From NCBI GenBank assembly GCA_024275955.1, contig JAJRYD010000029.1, positions 44,117 through 108,116 on the forward strand: a stretch of 64,000 nucleotides of DNA, in the 5' to 3' direction. Shown here one piece after another: positions 63,894 to 64,000 of this stretch (its first letter is position 1; each line of letters begins with the position of its first letter). Both the position numbers and the translations under genes were made by a program. A model generated the notes under the pieces. That model was given only the letters and a program-made list of their open reading frames with translations, did not search any database and was not told where the DNA came from. This DNA comes from Nitrospirota bacterium. Its GTDB lineage: Bacteria > Nitrospinota_A > UBA7883 > JACRGQ01.

Positions 63894-64000
63894 GTGGATG
63901 GGAACGCTCCGGCGAAGTAGACATAATGTATATCAAATTCACTATCATTTTGTGACCCCTATAAAGTATCGCAAAGGGATATTTAAAAAGCCGGTGCGAG

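Larger units (their letters stand above)
63461..64000. other. Gene-free tail with REP-like hairpins
   Basis: 540 bases in which I find no gene-like frame on either strand. Two hairpins lie close together at 63854-63873 and 63880-63893. The rest shows nothing I recognise. Confidence 0.6.

Noticed and set aside
1-64000. CRISPR arrays, rRNA or tRNA genes
   Set aside because: No regularly spaced repeats and no tRNA or rRNA-like sequence noticed in any intergenic region; a covariance-model scan would be decisive.

Overview
The window looks like part of a chromosome from a Gram-negative, respiring, probably motile bacterium. Supporting features are an outer-membrane lipoprotein of the BamD type, an O-antigen ligase/WecA-type surface-sugar block, a complete cbb3 oxidase operon, a large chemosensory cluster and a GspE/PilB ATPase. 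The domain style (CheA proteins carrying GspE-N-like LG..L modules, a receiver protein with a long acidic tail just upstream of valS) recalls Deltaproteobacteria-like lineages (Desulfobacterota, Nitrospinota, SAR324 and relatives). That placement is an impression, not a phylogeny. Starts at GTG or TTG behind G-rich ribosome sites are common, and many genes overlap by ATGA.

Layout. 1-2714: end of an iron-sulfur assembly (DUF59) gene, a polytopic membrane protein, and a solitary AT-rich gene that looks like a restriction-type nuclease. 2771-5250 (minus): lgt, a zinc-type dehydrogenase and a sugar nucleotidyltransferase. 5326-5946: thyX. 6088-15780: chemosensory cluster with cheA (broken by an in-frame TAA), cheW, cheR, a second intact cheA, an Hpt-CheW fusion, cheB and a receiver protein. 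15848-18481: valS. 18537-26247: a small ORF, bamD, a TrkH-type K+ transporter, an orphan tyrosine recombinase, a GspE/PilB ATPase and a purine permease. 26244-27104: a short secretin-like protein. 27329-35894: an Rrf2 regulator followed by ccoNOQP and ccoGHIS. 35896-42504: a DsbD/TauE-like membrane protein, then a heme A module (ctaA, ctaB, a divergent heme-copper oxidase subunit I homologue, a two-gene ABC exporter, and a DUF420/CtaM-like protein). 42509-44369: miaB and a DUF151 nuclease. 44966-49109: surface polysaccharide genes, including one frameshifted glycosyltransferase. 49216-50774: a small membrane protein and a receiver-TPR protein. 50771-51489: a wrecked Nudix gene with a short inverted-repeat element inside it. 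51559-59026: dapA, efp, accBC, a sodium symporter, lysA and dapF. 59033-63460: an HtrA-like protease, pepA, a secreted protein of unknown function and a cyclic-nucleotide-binding protein. The last 540 bases have no gene but carry REP-like hairpins.

Points that stand out: (1) the heme A module contains a subunit I homologue that keeps the heme histidines but lacks the His-His pair of CuB, and no subunit II or III lies nearby; (2) the copper P-type ATPase of the cbb3 operon reads DKTGA instead of DKTGT and SEHN instead of SEHP; (3) two unrelated families of transposase-less miniature inverted-repeat elements are present, one as three copies of about 130 bp with visible target duplications and one of 290 bp that interrupts the Nudix gene; (4) the reading frames of cheA1, the Nudix gene and a GT2 glycosyltransferase are broken. 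No CRISPR array, rRNA or tRNA gene was seen.
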